DNA of 64,000 nucleotides from Lactobacillus panisapium (GCF_019469265.1 NZ_CP048268.1:1629001-1693000); one strand, 5' to 3'; numbered from the stretch's first letter, positions 8,739 to 16,889 are shown. Translations and numbers: made by a program. The notes: a model not told the origin generated them from the letters alone.

Positions 8739-10091
8739 CTAGAGATGAATTTCGGTCTTAATCTTAACGATTGCCGCCAAGCTATCAGCTACTTCACGCC
8801 AATTATCTTGATAAGGACCATAAGCTGTATGAATTAAACTGCCTACTGGCAATGAAGGACATTCATTTTCAGCATTTGTGCCCCAATTTTGCCAACCAGA
8901 TTGCGGCCGTTGAACGATTTGAAATGCGCTTGCAGCCTGATCCGTTTGCCAGATCATTGCTTGGCCAGTTTTGGTATTAATTTCGGCACTCTTAGTAGCC
9001 GGACCAGCAAAAATCGTTTGATCAGAAACGGAACTGACGTTAACCGGATCAGAGCTATATAACCAGGGCCGATTATTTAGCTCCGCCAACACAAAGGCCT
9101 TTTGCCGCACATCTTGCAGGTTAGTTTCAATTTCATCTGGTGTCAAAGCATTTTCCCATACAGAAAACAACCGCCAATATAAATCCCAATGAGCATTTTC
9201 CATGTTATCAGTCAGTTGCTGACGGAAATTTTCAAACCTGGTAGATCTTTTTTGACTGTCATGCACTAACTCTTGCACTTTTTTCGCCAATTGGCCGGAA
9301 TATGGATCACCTTCACGATACCAAACACCGTCATATGCGGCAAACCGATCAAAAACTAGTTGACCAATGCCGCTTTCAAATTCATCACCAACAGTAATCT
9401 TATCAACGATTGAGCGGTTATTAACAGTGGTCTGAAAATGATCAACCTGGTACGTTCTCGAAAAGAAAGGAACATTATAATAAAAAGACCAGTCCAAAGC
9501 AAAACGCTTACCATGAAGTTCAGGTTTTAGCCCATCCGGTATGCGTCCAGATAAACGATACTTCTTCATTACCGGACCATCTTCGATTGGCTTAATATCG
9601 ACTATGATATGCTCGGCGGGATTAATTAAGCCGTTATCCGGCGTAAAGAAGGGCCCATAAAAGCCACCGATGGCATTGTTACCAGAAGGAAGTAAATCTT
9701 TCTTTTCATCAACTGCCATGAAATGTCGCAAGCCCCATTTTGATGAGCCTTCTCCCATAGCGGTTCCGCGGCAAAGCTCAAAGTCAAATTTACCCGTATT
9801 CAGATGCACATACGCATCTTTTTCCTGAGCAGTTTTTATTTCTTTGATTCCCTTGACTTGATCCACGCTTATTTCGTGATCAAAGGTTAATTCTTCTTGA
9901 GCGCCCGCAAACGTAACTACTGCGATAAAATTATTTTCTTCATCATGATATAACCGCTGCGCTACTATTGTTTCTCCCTTACTATTTTTTGTTACCCAAT
10001 AATCGCCCTTAATTTCAGCAGGTAATTTAAATTTAACAGGTAGCGGAATTTTGCTGCCATTTTGAGGATTAAAAATTTTAACTTTAACCAT
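8739..10091 (-). CDS. Uncharacterised protein next to a SemiSWEET sugar carrier
   Basis: I do not recognise the family of this 450-residue protein. It has no signal peptide or membrane segment. It is rich in Trp, Tyr and Phe with many short beta-like stretches (for example NAIGGFYGPFF at about 145, and FALDWSFYYNVPFFSRTYQ at about 205), which resembles carbohydrate-active beta-sandwich proteins such as the YetA/exo-rhamnogalacturonan lyase type. This is only an impression. The ATG follows AAAGGAAAG. It lies 30 bases after a SemiSWEET gene, and both sit behind a cre site, so a cytoplasmic role in using a sugar or sugar acid is the best inference. No catalytic residues can be named. Confidence 0.6.
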   Translation of the reverse strand: MVKVKIFNPQNGSKIPLPVKFKLPAEIKGDYWVTKNSKGETIVAQRLYHDEENNFIAVVTFAGAQEELTFDHEISVDQVKGIKEIKTAQEKDAYVHLNTGKFDFELCRGTAMGEGSSKWGLRHFMAVDEKKDLLPSGNNAIGGFYGPFFTPDNGLINPAEHIIVDIKPIEDGPVMKKYRLSGRIPDGLKPELHGKRFALDWSFYYNVPFFSRTYQVDHFQTTVNNRSIVDKITVGDEFESGIGQLVFDRFAAYDGVWYREGDPYSGQLAKKVQELVHDSQKRSTRFENFRQQLTDNMENAHWDLYWRLFSVWENALTPDEIETNLQDVRQKAFVLAELNNRPWLYSSDPVNVSSVSDQTIFAGPATKSAEINTKTGQAMIWQTDQAASAFQIVQRPQSGWQNWGTNAENECPSLPVGSLIHTAYGPYQDNWREVADSLAAIVKIKTEIHL

Positions 10092-10121
10092 AGCTTTCCT
10101 TTCGTTTTAATGATTTGTTAC

Positions 10122-10382
10122 TTACAAAGCGGTGAAAAATGCAATTAAACCAAAAATTACACCAGCGGCATTGCACAGAGCTAAAGGAAGGTCACGATCT
10201 TTTTTAAAAAGAGCATAGATTACCCATAAAAAAGTGTTGATGGCCGTTGCTAAAGGTTGTATTGGACTACCTTTCATCCCTCTTATATTGTTAAAAATTT
10301 GCGGTATATATGCGACATACATAATGATTGCCGTAATCGAAGCAATCCATCCCAGCGTATTCATAAATTTATCAAATTTCAT
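10122..10382 (-). CDS. SemiSWEET-type sugar transporter
   Basis: This membrane protein of 86 residues has three helices and a PQ-loop motif (YIPQI, Pro27-Gln28), the single three-helix bundle that defines bacterial SemiSWEETs. These work as homodimers and move sugars down their gradient. Helices lie at about 9-28, 40-59 and 66-85. The ATG is used (SD GGAGG, 8-base spacing); a TTG codon directly before it is the alternative. The downstream 450-residue gene is co-oriented 30 bases away, suggesting transport and use of the same compound. A cre site 40-50 bases upstream points to CcpA repression. Confidence 0.88.
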   Translation of the reverse strand: MKFDKFMNTLGWIASITAIIMYVAYIPQIFNNIRGMKGSPIQPLATAINTFLWVIYALFKKDRDLPLALCNAAGVIFGLIAFFTAL

Positions 10383-10420
10383 CAACTTTACCTCCTATCT
10401 ATATGAATAGCCTAGCATTA

Positions 10421-10434
10421 AGCAATCGCTTTCA
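10421..10434 (-). promoter_or_regulatory. cre site (CcpA operator) upstream of the SemiSWEET gene
   Basis: On the minus strand, TGAAAGCGATTGCT matches the catabolite-responsive element core TGNAANCGNWNNCW at every position. It overlaps a possible -35 (TTGTGA) with TAGGCT 17 bases downstream, a placement suited to repression by CcpA. Confidence 0.65.
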
Positions 10435-10523
10435 CAAAGATTTGAAGTCGCAGATGAAAAATAATTTATGTTGGTGGAGTTACCAAGTTTTCTACAGCAG
10501 CCGTGGCACGATTTTTATATAAA

Positions 10524-10555
10524 TGAAGCTTAAAACATGTGAACCTTCATTTAAT
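10524..10555 (-). terminator. Weak hairpin after the LD-carboxypeptidase gene
   Basis: The arms AAATGAAG and CTTCATTT enclose a long loop, followed on the minus strand by an A/T-rich run without a clean T-tract. It is a possible inefficient terminator between this gene and the SemiSWEET operon. Confidence 0.35.
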
Positions 10556-10578
10556 GACCTAGCAAAAAAGAAATTATA

Positions 10579-11652
10579 CTAAGCAAACCACGGTTCTAGA
10601 ATCCGTAAGCCCGCTTGCTCGCAATCAATTTCAGCAGTAGCACCGTATGGCAGGACCGTATGCGGATAGGCATGACCAAAGTTGACGTTATATAAAATCG
10701 GTGTTTGGTAGTCCGCGGTTGCAGCCAGTAATTCTTGCTGATATTCTGCAAAATATTTTTTATTCTGCGGCTTACCGACTAAAATACCACTGACATTGGG
10801 TAAAATTCCCACCTTATCAAGTTTAGCTAATTTTTCGCGGAAAAGAGCGGGCTCAGGCTGTTCTTCGCATGTTTCGATAAATAGCAGCTTTCCCTTGGCT
10901 TCCTCGGGCGAAAGCAATAGATGGTAGCGGGAAATAACTTCAGGTTCATCAGGATAGCGATCATCACCTAAATCATCGGCTAGACTGTCAAGACAGCCAC
11001 CCCAAAGTTGGCCTTGAATCTTACCTTTGCCGCGTAAAACTTTGTAGCCTGTATCAGGATGACTCACGCGAGCTTGGCCCAATTGGGTCGGAGAAAAATC
11101 CGTTCGCTCTTCATACCAAGTTGTGCTAGCGGTGATGTCCGTTACTGGCGGATTAGTAAAATAGTGGGCAATCGTTTTTGCAGTATACGGCAACATGTCA
11201 TTATCTAGTTCAGCAAAATCGTTTAAAAAGCTAATGCCGTAGAAGCTCTGCATCCCTAACCGATAAAACAGCAGATGATCATTAGTAGTGTCCGAATAAC
11301 CGGTAAACAGCTTCGGATGATCTACTACCGCTTGTTTAAATTCTTCGTCTTCCAGCAAATAAGGTAGAATTCGGTAAGTGTCATCGCCCCCAATTGCAGC
11401 AACAATGCCTTTAATGTTAGGAGTTAGAAATGCCTCTTTTAGATCCGCCGCCCTTTTTTCAGGATGATTTTTCACATAATCAATTCCCTTAAGAGCGTGT
11501 GGCATAAAAACTGGTTTTAAGCCGAGTTCTTCAATCCGCCTCTTGCCCAGCTTAAGTTGGTGTGCGGCAAAATCCTCTCCTAGCGTTCCCATTGATAAGC
11601 TAACAATAGCAATTTGGTCTCCTTGGTTTAGACGGTGCGGTTTTTTTAACAT
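10579..11652 (-). CDS. S66 family peptidase (LD-carboxypeptidase / MccF-like)
   Basis: This is a serine peptidase of family S66, 357 residues. The family includes LdcA, which trims the terminal D-alanine from murein tetrapeptides, and MccF, which gives immunity to microcin C-type peptide nucleotides. The nucleophile motif GYSD places Ser120; Glu260 (LLFIETCEE) and His327 (FGHAYPH) complete the expected catalytic triad. No signal peptide is visible, so it is cytoplasmic. The length and the GGDDTYR motif favour the MccF-like branch common in lactobacilli. The ATG has an AGGAG SD at 7 bases. It is a single gene with no linked cell-wall genes. Confidence 0.85.
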   Translation of the reverse strand: MLKKPHRLNQGDQIAIVSLSMGTLGEDFAAHQLKLGKRRIEELGLKPVFMPHALKGIDYVKNHPEKRAADLKEAFLTPNIKGIVAAIGGDDTYRILPYLLEDEEFKQAVVDHPKLFTGYSDTTNDHLLFYRLGMQSFYGISFLNDFAELDNDMLPYTAKTIAHYFTNPPVTDITASTTWYEERTDFSPTQLGQARVSHPDTGYKVLRGKGKIQGQLWGGCLDSLADDLGDDRYPDEPEVISRYHLLLSPEEAKGKLLFIETCEEQPEPALFREKLAKLDKVGILPNVSGILVGKPQNKKYFAEYQQELLAATADYQTPILYNVNFGHAYPHTVLPYGATAEIDCEQAGLRILEPWFA

Positions 11653-11907
11653 CTAGTATCTCCTGTTGGTTAACTAACAGACCAAGCATAAGCAATAGAA
11701 CTAAACTACAATAATTATTGAATAAGGTAACCACAAGAATTACCGTGCATCTAGTTTTTTCTAATTCAGGGTCTCGTTTTAATAGCTGAGCGAATAAATC
11801 ATAGTCCAATTTAATTGAGTTAAAAATCCTAGTAAATTTCGATTTGCTTGATTAGTTAAAATACTCAAATTGGCTAGCTATATAAAATATGCTTTTTTTA
11901 ATTCTTG
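11653..11907. other. Intergenic region with no clear gene
   Basis: This AT-rich gap between two minus-strand genes probably holds the promoter of the S66 peptidase (for example TATGCT near 11680) and the end of the DUF4097 operon. A short open frame starts near 11809 but runs into the peptidase gene and lacks an SD, so no gene is called. Confidence 0.5.
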
Positions 11908-12777
11908 TTACTTAATCGCTATCGTTCCATCAAGATTTTTAACATAAAGCGAGTTTTTACCAGCTACTCTTTTAGCAAAATGATTACGTGGCTTTAAGTT
12001 ATGATAATAAATTCCCTCCGAATTTGAAATTAGTTTATAAGATAATTTAGAGGCATTCTTGATGACTATATCGCCACCTTTTTTCATTTCAATGGAGTTA
12101 TTACCAAGTAACTCGGTATTTGTGATTGTTGCATTACCACCAACAGTCCTAGCATTAGTATTAATAATACTATTAGCAATAGAAAGATTACCAGAATTAA
12201 TGTCAATATCGCTATTAGTTATTTTAGAACGATCAATGTCAATTTTACCCCTTTGGGTAGCGGCTAAATTCGCACTATTAGTAGTCAGCTGGTTAGCAAC
12301 CAATCGCCCATTAGCAGTAATCATGCTGACAAAGTCACCAGAATAATTATTGATCTCAGCATTGCCTGACGCACTTCCCACGACAAGTGCGCGTAATTTC
12401 AGCTTTTTAGGGATAATAACTTGAACATTGTTATTAATTTTCTTCCAAACAATCCCCTTTAATGGTGGTTCTCCAACAATCAACTTTCTGCCAGCGACAT
12501 GAGCCCTAAGTGCGTATGGGTTATTTGACTTAAACACAATTTTATTTTGCTTTCCTTGGGTTATTTGCACATTTGCTTGATCTAAATTTATTTCTACAAT
12601 ATTAAAATCTGTTCGATTAGTCAGAGTCGTTGTCTGTAAACGATCATTAATTGCCGTGTAGGTATACGTTTTGCCATTATCAATCACTGGCTTCACGCCA
12701 TGATTGATTCCTCCAATAATTGCCGTAATTAAACCAATAATAACAACTACCAAACTAGTTCGATAAAACTTTTTCAT
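11908..12777 (-). CDS. DUF4097-type beta-helix membrane-anchored protein
   Basis: This protein of 289 residues has one N-terminal membrane segment (about 7-24) followed by an extracellular domain of repeating short Asn- and Ile-rich beta strands (for example the stretch at about 150-240). That pattern is typical of the DUF4097/adhesin-like beta-helix family. Its function is unknown. Family members are often the last gene of PadR-DUF1700-DUF4097 operons linked to envelope stress or antimicrobial-peptide response. It starts 2 bases after the DUF1700 stop codon and has no LPXTG anchor; the membrane segment probably tethers it. Confidence 0.75.
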   Translation of the reverse strand: MKKFYRTSLVVVIIGLITAIIGGINHGVKPVIDNGKTYTYTAINDRLQTTTLTNRTDFNIVEINLDQANVQITQGKQNKIVFKSNNPYALRAHVAGRKLIVGEPPLKGIVWKKINNNVQVIIPKKLKLRALVVGSASGNAEINNYSGDFVSMITANGRLVANQLTTNSANLAATQRGKIDIDRSKITNSDIDINSGNLSIANSIINTNARTVGGNATITNTELLGNNSIEMKKGGDIVIKNASKLSYKLISNSEGIYYHNLKPRNHFAKRVAGKNSLYVKNLDGTIAIK

Positions 12778-12779
12778 TT

Positions 12780-13424
12780 TTATTCCTCGATTCCTGATGT
12801 TGATCTCGTTTTAAAGTAATGTCTTTTAAATATTTTTCCACCCAGATAGCGAAAAAGAGTGGCACACCTGGCAAGCAAAAACTGAACAAATTTGCCAATT
12901 ATTGGTAACAGCATGATGCCAATAGTTGTTAGGGCTAGGCTGAGGCCAACATAGAACATTCCTGTTGCCCAGTTACTACTACACAACAGTCCAAAGGTTT
13001 TGACTAGTACAAAAATTCCACCAGTAATGAGTGCCAGGACAAAGGCAACAAAAGCAATGAAAACAGCACAAAAGATTACGAGAACAGCAATCATAACAAA
13101 AGCAAAAACTATTGCTAACGGGATGCCAATCGGTGCTGCAAGAACGCCCAATAGAATTAGCCAGATAGTTTTCAAATTAGAATGTGAAGATTTTCTACTT
13201 TGCTTAGTTGACTGTGAATCAGCCGAAGCAGAATAATCAGCTAATACTTTGCGTGCCAGCATTTTAGGTGTGCCTAAATCCTCTATAATTGCTTGTTCAG
13301 TTTGAAAATCACCGTCAAGTAAAAATTCATGGTAATAATCAATGACATCTTGACGGTCAGATTCAGGAAGATCCTCTAGCTTTTGATTTAGTTCCTTAAT
13401 GTAATCCTCAATTATTTTACTCAT
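12780..13424 (-). CDS. DUF1700 membrane protein (HAAS domain)
   Basis: This protein of 214 residues has a cytoplasmic N-terminal helical domain (about 1-65, with DYIKELNQKLEDLP and DVIDYYHEFL) typical of DUF1700/HAAS proteins, followed by three or four hydrophobic segments (about 90-180) and a basic C-terminus. These proteins are thought to link a PadR regulator to membrane events. The ATG overlaps the PadR stop by 4 bases (ATGA), showing translational coupling. The biochemical role is not established. Confidence 0.8.
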   Translation of the reverse strand: MSKIIEDYIKELNQKLEDLPESDRQDVIDYYHEFLLDGDFQTEQAIIEDLGTPKMLARKVLADYSASADSQSTKQSRKSSHSNLKTIWLILLGVLAAPIGIPLAIVFAFVMIAVLVIFCAVFIAFVAFVLALITGGIFVLVKTFGLLCSSNWATGMFYVGLSLALTTIGIMLLPIIGKFVQFLLARCATLFRYLGGKIFKRHYFKTRSTSGIEE

Positions 13425-13726
13425 TTTCTCTCCCCCATTAGCTTGTTTAATTTGGTGCTAAAAGCCCACCATTCCTGTTCAATAGTCTCTAATTCCTTTT
13501 TTCCAGATGCGGTAATTTGATAATACCGCCGATTACGGCCCTGAAAGGGCTCATCATAAGTAATAACTAAGTTTTCCTTTCTTAATCGTTTCAAGACGGG
13601 ATAAACAGTTGAATCAGAAATAGCAAAAATCTGTTTAACTTCTTGGGTCAGAGCATAACCGTACAAGTGATTTTGACTAATCAGAGCTAAAACTGCGCCA
13701 TCAAGGAAACGAGTTTGAATTTGCAT
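13421..13726 (-). CDS. PadR family transcriptional regulator
   Basis: This is a winged-helix repressor of the PadR family, subfamily 2, 101 residues. The N-terminal winged helix (about 8-80) includes LYGYALTQEV, ISDSTVYPVLKRL and GRNRRYYQIT, and a short C-terminal dimerisation helix follows. It is the first gene of the PadR-DUF1700-DUF4097 operon. A perfect-armed AT palindrome lies between its start and promoter, so autorepression is likely, with release by cell-wall-active compounds as in related systems (inference). Confidence 0.9.
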   Translation of the reverse strand: MQIQTRFLDGAVLALISQNHLYGYALTQEVKQIFAISDSTVYPVLKRLRKENLVITYDEPFQGRNRRYYQITASGKKELETIEQEWWAFSTKLNKLMGERK

Positions 13727-13742
13727 ACTTTTATTTCCTCCG

Positions 13743-13763
13743 ATATTATATTTTATATAATAT
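13743..13763. promoter_or_regulatory. Palindromic operator upstream of padR
   Basis: The arms ATATTATAT and ATATAATAT with a 3-base spacer sit at the expected transcription start of the padR operon. Size and symmetry fit a PadR dimer site. Confidence 0.6.
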
Positions 13764-13790
13764 TCTAAAATGAAAGACCTATTAATGCAA
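13762..13790 (-). promoter_or_regulatory. padR operon promoter
   Basis: On the minus strand, TTGCAT and TAGAAT are separated by 17 bases. Transcription would begin inside the palindrome at 13743-13763. Confidence 0.65.
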
Positions 13791-13805
13791 GTACCTTATT
13801 TTTTT

Positions 13806-13828
13806 AAAAGTTTCAGTTTAAAACTTTT
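13806..13828. repeat. Inverted repeat between the divergent padR and sdpR promoters
   Basis: The arms AAAAGTTT and AAACTTTT with a short spacer lie midway between the two divergent promoters. It may be a second operator; there is no direct evidence of which regulator would bind it. Confidence 0.35.
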
Positions 13829-13842
13829 ACTGTCGCAATAAC

Positions 13843-13870
13843 TTGCTTTCAGTAAAAAAGGTGGTACTAT
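13843..13870 (+). promoter_or_regulatory. sdpR-sdpI promoter
   Basis: TTGCTT and TACTAT are separated by 16 bases, immediately upstream of and touching the inverted repeat that begins at 13869. Confidence 0.5.
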
Positions 13871-13904
13871 TTAGAAAACTACCTAATTAGATTTTTTTCT
13901 AAAT
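13869..13904. promoter_or_regulatory. Inverted repeat, probable SdpR operator
   Basis: The arms ATTTAGAAA and TTTCTAAAT are 18 bases apart, between the sdpR -10 element and its SD. Position and symmetry suit autorepression by the ArsR-type product. Confidence 0.55.
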
Positions 13905-13918
13905 AGAAAGGAGAAAAA

Positions 13919-14191
13919 ATGGCTTTTGAAACCAGTTTTAAAGCGTTAGCGGATCCTGTCAGACGTAAGATTTTGCAGTTATTAAAAGCTGGCCAGATGT
14001 CTGCCGGTGAAATTGCTAGTCACTTTGATATGACACAAGCAACAATTTCTTATCATCTAAACGTTCTTAAAAAAGCTGATTTAATTAGTGAAGAAAAAGA
14101 AAAAAACTATATTTATTACTCTTTAAATACTTCCATCATTGAAGAAATCATGACTTGGCTCGTTGATTTGAAAGGAGATCAAGATGAATAA
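13919..14191 (+). CDS. ArsR-type autorepressor, SdpR-like
   Basis: This is a winged-helix ArsR/SmtB family repressor, 90 residues, with the DNA-reading motif MSAGEIASHFDMTQATISYHL (about 27-46) and a beta wing (about 58-70). No metal-binding cysteines are present, which fits the SdpR subgroup. It overlaps the next gene by 8 bases. In Bacillus, SdpR represses the sdpRI operon and is sequestered at the membrane by SdpI when toxin is sensed. The same logic is likely here, with the operator seen just upstream. Confidence 0.88.
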   Translation: MAFETSFKALADPVRRKILQLLKAGQMSAGEIASHFDMTQATISYHLNVLKKADLISEEKEKNYIYYSLNTSIIEEIMTWLVDLKGDQDE

Positions 14192-14813
14192 AAAAAGATA
14201 CCAAAAAACGTTTGTGATTACCTGTTTACTAACGCTTTTACCAATTTTAGTTGGTTTACTGCTATATAATAAATTACCTGCGCGAATGGCAATTCACTTT
14301 GGCCTAAATGATAGTCCAAACGGTTTTGCCGCTAAAATTTGGGCAATTTGTGCTATTCCAATCTTAATGTTGCTGTTGCAATTGTTAGTTTTTTATCTCA
14401 TTGCGCATGAGTCAAAGACCGGTAGTTTAAATTTTAAGATCGTTAACATTACCTTATGGTTTATTCCAATTATTGTTAACGTAACCAGTTATTCAATTTA
14501 CGCTTTTGCACTCGGCTACCCACTTAAAATGTCATTCGTTTTCAATATTTTGTTTGGATTAATACTGGTTATTTTCGGCAATTACCTGCCAAAAACCAGA
14601 CCGAATGGTCAAATCGGTTTTCGTCTTCCTTGGACATTGAACAATAATGTTAACTGGCAAAAAACACACCGTCTAGCTGGTTGGCTCATGCTGCTTAGTG
14701 GGCTATTTTTATTAGTAACCGCACTTGATCAAACAATGTCCCTTTTTATCATCATTATTCTTATCGATCTTATTGTGCCCATTATCTACTCATACTATTT
14801 AAGTAAGAAGTAA
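14184..14813 (+). CDS. SdpI family immunity/signal membrane protein
   Basis: This integral membrane protein of 209 residues has six hydrophobic segments and an N-terminal DUF1648 domain (LPARMAIHFGLNDSPNGFA, about 31-49) followed by the SdpI domain with IGFRLPWTL (about 145-153). SdpI protects Bacillus from the SDP cannibalism toxin and acts as its receptor for signalling. No toxin genes (sdpABC) are nearby, so here it may sense or resist a related bacteriocin or act more generally. The start overlaps the SdpR gene and has an AAAGGAG SD. Confidence 0.87.
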   Translation: MNKKRYQKTFVITCLLTLLPILVGLLLYNKLPARMAIHFGLNDSPNGFAAKIWAICAIPILMLLLQLLVFYLIAHESKTGSLNFKIVNITLWFIPIIVNVTSYSIYAFALGYPLKMSFVFNILFGLILVIFGNYLPKTRPNGQIGFRLPWTLNNNVNWQKTHRLAGWLMLLSGLFLLVTALDQTMSLFIIIILIDLIVPIIYSYYLSKK

Positions 14814-14879
14814 GAAAGCACTTGTAAATCTAATAGTAACAGCTATCTACGCTAATCTGTGATTTTTATTAAAAAAGTA

Positions 14880-14908
14880 TTGACTATTAATATACTGAGC
14901 TGTATTAT
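14880..14908 (+). promoter_or_regulatory. Promoter of the MacB-type ABC operon
   Basis: TTGACT and TATTAT are separated by 17 bases, a near-consensus sigma-A promoter about 35-60 bases before the start codon. The -10 lies inside a palindrome. Confidence 0.8.
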
Positions 14909-14921
14909 ATCAATAATACAG
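14900..14921. promoter_or_regulatory. 22-base palindrome over the -10 of the ABC operon
   Basis: The arms CTGTATTAT and ATAATACAG are perfect with spacer ATCA. They cover the -10 box and start point, so a bound repressor would block transcription. No regulator gene is adjacent; TetR- or PadR-type proteins use sites of this size. Confidence 0.65.
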
Positions 14922-14943
14922 TGATCCAAGGAGGAAAGACTAG

Positions 14944-15627
14944 ATGAGTCTACTAGAAACGCGCGAAGTCACACGAACTTATGGCAAAGGTGCCTCTAAG
15001 TTCGATGCGCTGCGTGGAATCAGTTTACAAATTAATCAGGGCGAATCAGTTGCCATTATCGGTAAAAGTGGCTCGGGTAAATCAACCTTGATGCATATCA
15101 TGGCCTTACTTGACCACCCCACTTCGGGTAGCGTTTGGCTTAATGACGAACCAACGGCTAAAATCAAGGCGCGAGACTTGAATAAGTTGCGTAACAAGAC
15201 TTTTGGCTTTGTATTCCAACAATTTTTTCTTAATGCTCAAGACAGTGTACTCGAAAATGTCATGTTGCCAATGAAAATAGCTGGTATCACAGGGAAGAAA
15301 AGGCGTGAAGCTGCCTTAAAGGCAATTAAAGCCGTGGGCCTTGAAAACAAGGCCAATAATAAGGCTAACGCACTTTCTGGTGGTCAAAAGCAGCGGGTCT
15401 GCATCGCACGTGCTTTAGTCAATGATCCGCAAATAATTTTTGCTGACGAACCAACTGGTAATCTTGACTCTGGCACTGGTGAAATGGTTGAAAATATTTT
15501 ATTCAACTTAAATAAAGAAAAAGGAATTACCTTAATTATCGTCACCCACGATCCAGATTTAGCAAACAAGTGTGAACGACAAATTCAAATTAAAGATGGC
15601 CAGTTAGTTGAAGGAGGCAAAGAATGA
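14944..15627 (+). CDS. ABC transporter ATP-binding protein, MacB/LolD type
   Basis: This is an ATPase of the LolD/MacB (FtsE-like) exporter family, 227 residues. Walker A is GKSGSGKST (about 40-48), the Q-loop is FVFQQF, the signature is ALSGGQKQR, Walker B is IIFADEPTGNLD, and the H-loop is VTHD. It overlaps the permease gene by 4 bases. Such pairs extrude peptides or signal molecules, or transmit mechanical force, in envelope stress and bacteriocin defence. The operon is headed by a strong promoter overlapped by a palindrome, so it is probably repressed until induced. Confidence 0.9.
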   Translation: MSLLETREVTRTYGKGASKFDALRGISLQINQGESVAIIGKSGSGKSTLMHIMALLDHPTSGSVWLNDEPTAKIKARDLNKLRNKTFGFVFQQFFLNAQDSVLENVMLPMKIAGITGKKRREAALKAIKAVGLENKANNKANALSGGQKQRVCIARALVNDPQIIFADEPTGNLDSGTGEMVENILFNLNKEKGITLIIVTHDPDLANKCERQIQIKDGQLVEGGKE

Positions 15628-16889
15628 AATTTCGTGATATTTTAAATTCCGCCGCAACTAATTTATGGCATAACAAAGGACGCACTTTTTTAACCATAAT
15701 CGCGGTGTTAATCGGTGCTTTGACAATTAGTATTACGCTTGGAATCAATACCGGTGTTAACGATTATTTGCATAAGCAAATTGGCAATGTTGGCAATACT
15801 GAACAAATGATTATCAGCCCGCAATATTCTAGCAGCGATGGTTCAGGACCACAAAAATACAACTCAAATAAGAGCAGCCACAATGCCGATGGCATGATTA
15901 GTAAAAAAGAGGTCGCCAAAATCAAGTCTGTCAAAGGGTTAAAAGACGTTAAGGCTCTTAAAGATAGTAACGTTGAGTATGCTCAGGGTAAAAGCAAAAC
16001 CAAATACCTAATTGATGCTCAAGTGACCTTAGGAATTAAATATGACTTGTTGGCCGGACGTCAAGTTGCTACTCAAGGTCAGGCAAGCGAAATTCTGTTG
16101 ACTAAAGAGATGGCTAAGGCGTTTGGTTACAAAAACCCACGGCACGCGATTGGTCAACAAATTAATTTGACAGCAATTCCACCTGTGACTAAGAAAAAGG
16201 AAAAGATTGCAGCTAAAGTCGTGGGCGTTCGTAACGAAAGCATGGTCAGCAGCGGTCAATCGGTTTATAGCACCGGCTTAAGTGATAAGATTATTGCTGC
16301 CAACCAAGCCGGTTTACCTAAAGCACTAAAAGCACGTTATGTTGAAGTTGTAGCCACACCAACAAGTAAGGATGATCAAAAGATTACGGAAATTGAGGAC
16401 AGGCTCAACAAAAAAGGCTTTGATGCAATGACACTCAAGGAATCGGTTAAACAATTATTCCAAGTCTTTAATGCTGTGACTGGCGTACTGATTTTATTCG
16501 GTGCGATTGCACTGATTGCTGCTAGTTTTGGCGTTATCAACACTCTTTACATGTCAGTGCGTGATCGTACGCGTGAAATTGGCTTGATGAAGGCCCTTGG
16601 ATTAGGCGGCGGAAAAGTCTTCTCAATCTTTAGTTGTGAAGCAATTCTAATTGGCCTGATCGGATCTCTACTTGGCTTGTTAGCGGCAATGGGCATCGGA
16701 CAAGCCATTAATAAGGTTGCTACTACAAGTTTCCTAAAGGGACTAGATGGCTTTACATTGGTACAATTCAATTGGTCAAGCAGTTTGATAATCATTGGCA
16801 TCATTTGTTTAATTACCTTCTTGGCAGGAACACTACCAGCACGACGGGCAGCTAAACTCGATCCAATTACAGCCCTGCGATATGAATAA
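15624..16889 (+). CDS. ABC transporter permease, MacB/FtsX family
   Basis: This permease of 421 residues is the partner of the preceding ATPase. There is one N-terminal membrane helix (about 20-42), a large extracellular MacB-type domain (about 45-275, Gly/Ser/Lys-rich at its start), and three C-terminal helices (about 285-415). The coupling motif RDRTREIGLMKALGLGGGKV lies after the second helix, and the tail PARRAAKLDPITALRYE is typical of the family. The ATG overlaps the upstream stop. A Gram-positive cell has no TolC partner, so it acts alone at the membrane. The substrate is unknown. Confidence 0.9.
   Translation: MKFRDILNSAATNLWHNKGRTFLTIIAVLIGALTISITLGINTGVNDYLHKQIGNVGNTEQMIISPQYSSSDGSGPQKYNSNKSSHNADGMISKKEVAKIKSVKGLKDVKALKDSNVEYAQGKSKTKYLIDAQVTLGIKYDLLAGRQVATQGQASEILLTKEMAKAFGYKNPRHAIGQQINLTAIPPVTKKKEKIAAKVVGVRNESMVSSGQSVYSTGLSDKIIAANQAGLPKALKARYVEVVATPTSKDDQKITEIEDRLNKKGFDAMTLKESVKQLFQVFNAVTGVLILFGAIALIAASFGVINTLYMSVRDRTREIGLMKALGLGGGKVFSIFSCEAILIGLIGSLLGLLAAMGIGQAINKVATTSFLKGLDGFTLVQFNWSSSLIIIGIICLITFLAGTLPARRAAKLDPITALRYE

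Noticed and set aside
11600..11809. 69-codon open frame upstream of and overlapping the S66 peptidase gene
   Set aside because: It lacks a ribosome binding site and overlaps a better-supported gene. The first 20 residues look protein-like and might be a remnant, but there is not enough to call it.
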